DNA from: Erwinia persicina | GTDB lineage: Bacteria; Pseudomonadota; Gammaproteobacteria; Enterobacterales; Enterobacteriaceae | NCBI RefSeq assembly: GCF_014838825.1 | Contig: NZ_JACYMO010000004.1 | Coordinates: forward strand, 248,001 to 312,000 | Length of the DNA stretch: 64,000 nucleotides | Direction of reading: 5' to 3' | Shown: piece after piece, positions 59,671 to 64,000 of the stretch | How positions within the stretch are numbered: the stretch's first letter is position 1 | Layout of the letters: each line of letters begins with the position of its first letter | The notes under the pieces: model-generated | Told to the model about the DNA's origin: nothing | Database searches by the model: none | What the model saw: the letters and a program-made list of their open reading frames with translations, nothing else | Translations under genes and position numbers: made by a program

Positions 59671-60435
59671 CTACACCGCGACGCGCATCCCACCATCGAC
59701 AAAAAGTAGGTGCCCGTTCACAAAATCAGACGCTTTCGAGGCAAGGAACACCGCCGCGCCGATCAATTCCTCCGGATTACCCCAGCGTGCGGCAGGCGTA
59801 CGTTTGCATAACCAGGCGGTGAAGGCTTCATCGTCGGCCAGCGCCTGGGTCATCTCGGTTTTGAAATACCCCGGGGCGATACCGTTGACCTGAATGTTGT
59901 GGCGCGCCAGCTCAACGCACATACCGCGCGTCAGCATGGTGACGGCCCCTTTCGATGCGGCATAGGGGGTGATGGTGTCACGCCCCAGCTCGCTCTGCAT
60001 GGAGCCGATATTGATAATTTTGCCTTTCTGACGCGTCACCATCTGGCGGGCAACGGCCTGGGAGACCAGGAATACGGCCGTCTGATTAACCGCGATCACG
60101 TCGTTCCAGTCCTGCTCCGGGAACTCGAGGAACGGGCGGCGGCGCTGAATACCGGCGTTGTTGACCAGAACATCAATCGGGCCAATTTCAGCCTCAATTT
60201 TCTCGACTGCCGCATTCACTTCGGCGGACTGCGTCACGTTAAAAGCCACCGCGTGCGCCCTGTACCCCTGCTGACGCAGGTCGTCGGCAGCCTTATCGGC
60301 TCCCTGCTGGGTGGTGGCGTTAATAATTACCTCCGCCCCGGCTTCAGCCAGCCCTCTGGCCATCAGGAAACCAATACCACGGCCAGAACCGGTGATCAGC
60401 ACACGTTTATTATCGAGCGAAAAAAGCGTTGTCAT
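59671..60435 (-). CDS. idnO: Gluconate 5-dehydrogenase
   Basis: 254 aa, same length as E. coli IdnO; SDR family with TGSGRGIGF nucleotide site, NNAGIQRRRPFLEFPEQDWNDVIAVNQTAVFLVSQAV, catalytic Ser in NIGSMQSELGRDTITPYAASKGAV (YxxxK), and VDGGMRVAV at the end. Interconverts 5-keto-D-gluconate and D-gluconate with NADP(H). ATG at 60435 (third residue) has AGGA spaced 5; ATG at 60441 overlaps the ribosome site. It follows idnD within 10 bp. Confidence 0.93.
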   Translation of the reverse strand: MTTLFSLDNKRVLITGSGRGIGFLMARGLAEAGAEVIINATTQQGADKAADDLRQQGYRAHAVAFNVTQSAEVNAAVEKIEAEIGPIDVLVNNAGIQRRRPFLEFPEQDWNDVIAVNQTAVFLVSQAVARQMVTRQKGKIINIGSMQSELGRDTITPYAASKGAVTMLTRGMCVELARHNIQVNGIAPGYFKTEMTQALADDEAFTAWLCKRTPAARWGNPEELIGAAVFLASKASDFVNGHLLFVDGGMRVAV

Positions 60436-60444
60436 GGTCATCCT

Positions 60445-61476
60445 TTAAAAAGTCAGCTGCACTTTGGCGGCCCGGCTCTTGTCACCGGCAAACTGCAGTG
60501 CCGCATCAATATTCTGGTAGTCATATTCACCGCTGAACAGCGGCAGTGGGTTGACGGTGCCGTTACCCAGCCACTCCACCGCCGTGTTGAATTCGGTGGT
60601 AAAGCGGAACGAGCCCACCAGACTGATCTCTTTAGCGATCAGCATCATAATCGGGAAGGCTGGCACGTCGCCGCCCATGCCCACCTGCACCAGGGTGCCT
60701 TTCGCCCGCGTCACTTCCAGGCAGCGCGTCAGTGAGGAAGGATGGCCCGAGGCTTCAAACGCCACGTCAAAGTAGCCTTTGTCTGCCAGGTACGGGGTGA
60801 AGTCCCCGCTGGCAGCATGAACAGTGGCGGTTGCCCCCATCGCAAGCGCCATTTCCAGCGAGCGCTCGCTGACGTCGGCACAAACCACTTCTGCCGCCCC
60901 TTTGGCCTTTGCGGCAGCGGCAATCAGGCAACCGATTGGGCCCACGCCAGAGATAAAGACCTTTTTGCCCTGCAATTCGCCGCCCTGATTGGCCGCGTGG
61001 ATGCAGACCGCCAGCGGCTCGGCAAACACCATCACTTTGTCGTCTGCAGCATTGTCGTAAGGGATGCACTGGCTGCTGTCGACGACTTTGAACTGGGTGA
61101 AGCCGCCATCCACATGTGGGTAGTACATTGCACTGCCGAAGAAGCGCATGGTGGTACACTGGTTATCTTCACCGGCCAGGCAATATTTACAGCTGCCGCA
61201 GGGTTTTGACGGATTGACCGCCACTTTCTGGCCCTCGTGCAGCGCCGGGTTGTCGCTTTTCACCACCTGCCCAATCACTTCGTGACCGAGGATCATCGGC
61301 ATTTTTACCGCAAAACTGCCGACTTTACCGTGCTGATAGTAGTGCAGGTCGGAGCCGCAGATGCCGCCACGGGTGATGCGAACCAGCGTGCCTTCGCCCG
61401 TGTAATTCACCTGCTGGCTGATAACTTCAACCTGCTCTTTACCGTTGATCATGCAGGATTGTGTGAGGGTGCTCAT
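60445..61476 (-). CDS. idnD: L-idonate 5-dehydrogenase
   Basis: 343 aa zinc-dependent medium-chain dehydrogenase. Catalytic zinc ligands in GGICGSDLHY (Cys) and LGHEVIGQV (His, Glu); structural zinc Cys cluster CGSCKYCLAGEDNQC; Rossmann motif GVGPIGCLIA. Oxidises L-idonate to 5-ketogluconate. ATG at 61476; the longer open frame upstream is not supported. First gene of the operon. Confidence 0.93.
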   Translation of the reverse strand: MSTLTQSCMINGKEQVEVISQQVNYTGEGTLVRITRGGICGSDLHYYQHGKVGSFAVKMPMILGHEVIGQVVKSDNPALHEGQKVAVNPSKPCGSCKYCLAGEDNQCTTMRFFGSAMYYPHVDGGFTQFKVVDSSQCIPYDNAADDKVMVFAEPLAVCIHAANQGGELQGKKVFISGVGPIGCLIAAAAKAKGAAEVVCADVSERSLEMALAMGATATVHAASGDFTPYLADKGYFDVAFEASGHPSSLTRCLEVTRAKGTLVQVGMGGDVPAFPIMMLIAKEISLVGSFRFTTEFNTAVEWLGNGTVNPLPLFSGEYDYQNIDAALQFAGDKSRAAKVQLTF

Positions 61477-61574
61477 GGTGGTCTCCAGTACGTGTCGGTA
61501 TATGGCGCCTATCAAATCGATGTTTAACTTGTAATTCTGTGAATCAGATCACCAAAATTCATGTTACTAAATCA

Positions 61575-61590
61575 ATGTTACGCATAACGT
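61575..61590. promoter_or_regulatory. Candidate IdnR/GntR operator
   Basis: ATGTTACGCATAACGT, an imperfect palindrome resembling the ATGTTACC-GGTAACAT type sites of the GntR/IdnR regulators, ~100 bp upstream of idnD and also upstream of divergent fadH. Confidence 0.55.
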
Positions 61591-61648
61591 GAAGCGCGTT
61601 GTCCTTTCTCTGCGAGATATTCAGTGGCATTCATCACAAAGCGATTAA

Positions 61649-63715
<2,067 letters not shown>

Positions 63716-63719
63716 AGCA

Positions 63720-64000
63720 TTATCCTGTGACTGCCCCGCTGGTTTGCACGCAGCGCCGGCGCAGTTCACGACGGAAAACCTCTATCGTCCACATCCACAG
63801 GATATGCCCGAGGGTTTCGGAAAAAATCTCTTCCACCGGCAAGTGCCAGATCGGGGGTGCCCATCCCCCCACGGGCAGCACAATCCCATGGAAAATGACG
63901 GTGATAGCCAGCGCAAAGCCCACGCCCTGCCACAGCGTTATTTTCGGGAAAATCTCTGCCAGCCAGCAGTAGAACATGGCAAAAAAGAGGGAAAACAGGT
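63720..64000 (-). CDS. YagU-like (DUF1440) inner-membrane protein, C-terminal part
   Basis: Only the last ~90 codons are present; the frame stays open to the window edge (LFSLFFAMFYCWLAEIFPK). CWLAEIFPKITLWQGVGFALAITVIFHGIVLPVGGWAPPIWHLPVEEIFSETLGHILWMWTIEVFRRELRRR matches the end of E. coli YagU, a membrane protein linked to acid resistance. Three hydrophobic helices visible. Its stop codon is 4 bp from that of convergent fadH. Confidence 0.8.
   Translation of the reverse strand, partial: LFSLFFAMFYCWLAEIFPKITLWQGVGFALAITVIFHGIVLPVGGWAPPIWHLPVEEIFSETLGHILWMWTIEVFRRELRRRCVQTSGAVTG

Overview
The window is chromosomal DNA of a gamma-proteobacterium in Enterobacterales, most likely Erwiniaceae (Erwinia/Pantoea-like). 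The assignment is inferred from gene content and order, without any database search. Support comes from the enterobacterial block prfC, yjjG-rimI-holD, rsmC, tRNA-Leu(CAG) x2, yjjZ-like; from close matches to E. coli YghU, HipH/YjjJ, IdnDOTR and FadH; and from a complete pqqABCDEF operon, which E. coli lacks. Coding density is high and the background is moderately GC-rich.

Layout. 1-9.5 kb: housekeeping genes (prfC start, tag, yghU, yjjG, rimI, holD, rsmC, two identical tRNA-Leu), a Fur-box-associated small membrane protein, a membrane diguanylate cyclase, a YbaK-type deacylase, an SHS-type MFS carrier and a VOC protein. 9.6-21.5 kb: a contact-dependent inhibition locus in the order cdiB-cdiC-cdiA-cdiI (minus strand). 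CdiC is an HlyC-type acyltransferase, and cdiI is followed by two paralogous lipoproteins flanking a DUF596-like gene. 21.9-34.2 kb: a Met/His-rich DUF2946 protein with a PepSY membrane protein; a nucleoside hydrolase/LacI/MHS-transporter operon with a palindromic operator candidate; a histidine phosphatase; tRNA-Ile2(CAU); a HipH kinase; and an oxidoreductase-TetR cluster in which the SDR gene is frameshifted. 34.2-41.2 kb: pqqA-F with a terminator-type hairpin before pqqB, then an M19 dipeptidase.

41.3-54.5 kb: a P2/186-type contractile-tail cluster with tail genes X, R, V, W, J, I, H, FI, FII, E/E', T, U, D, a lysis cassette (holin, SAR-type lysozyme, nested Rz/Rz1), Ogr and a 186-type CI repressor. 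It has no capsid, terminase, portal, replication or integrase genes. This is the expected content of an R-type tailocin. The control logic can be read in the sequence: a LexA box in front of a 63-codon gene, and two TTGT-N12-ACAA dyads (the Ogr late-activator motif) at the heads of the two structural operons, X-to-H and FI-to-D.

54.5-64 kb: a SulP transporter overlapping a beta-carbonic anhydrase, the L-idonate/gluconate operon idnD-O-T-R with a palindrome upstream, fadH, and the 3' part of a yagU-like gene.

Two interbacterial weapons, the acylated-type CDI system and the SOS/Ogr-controlled tailocin, lie about 20 kb apart. PQQ (glucose to gluconate) and idn (gluconate/idonate use) suggest sugar-acid metabolism suited to plant-associated life; that link is inference.
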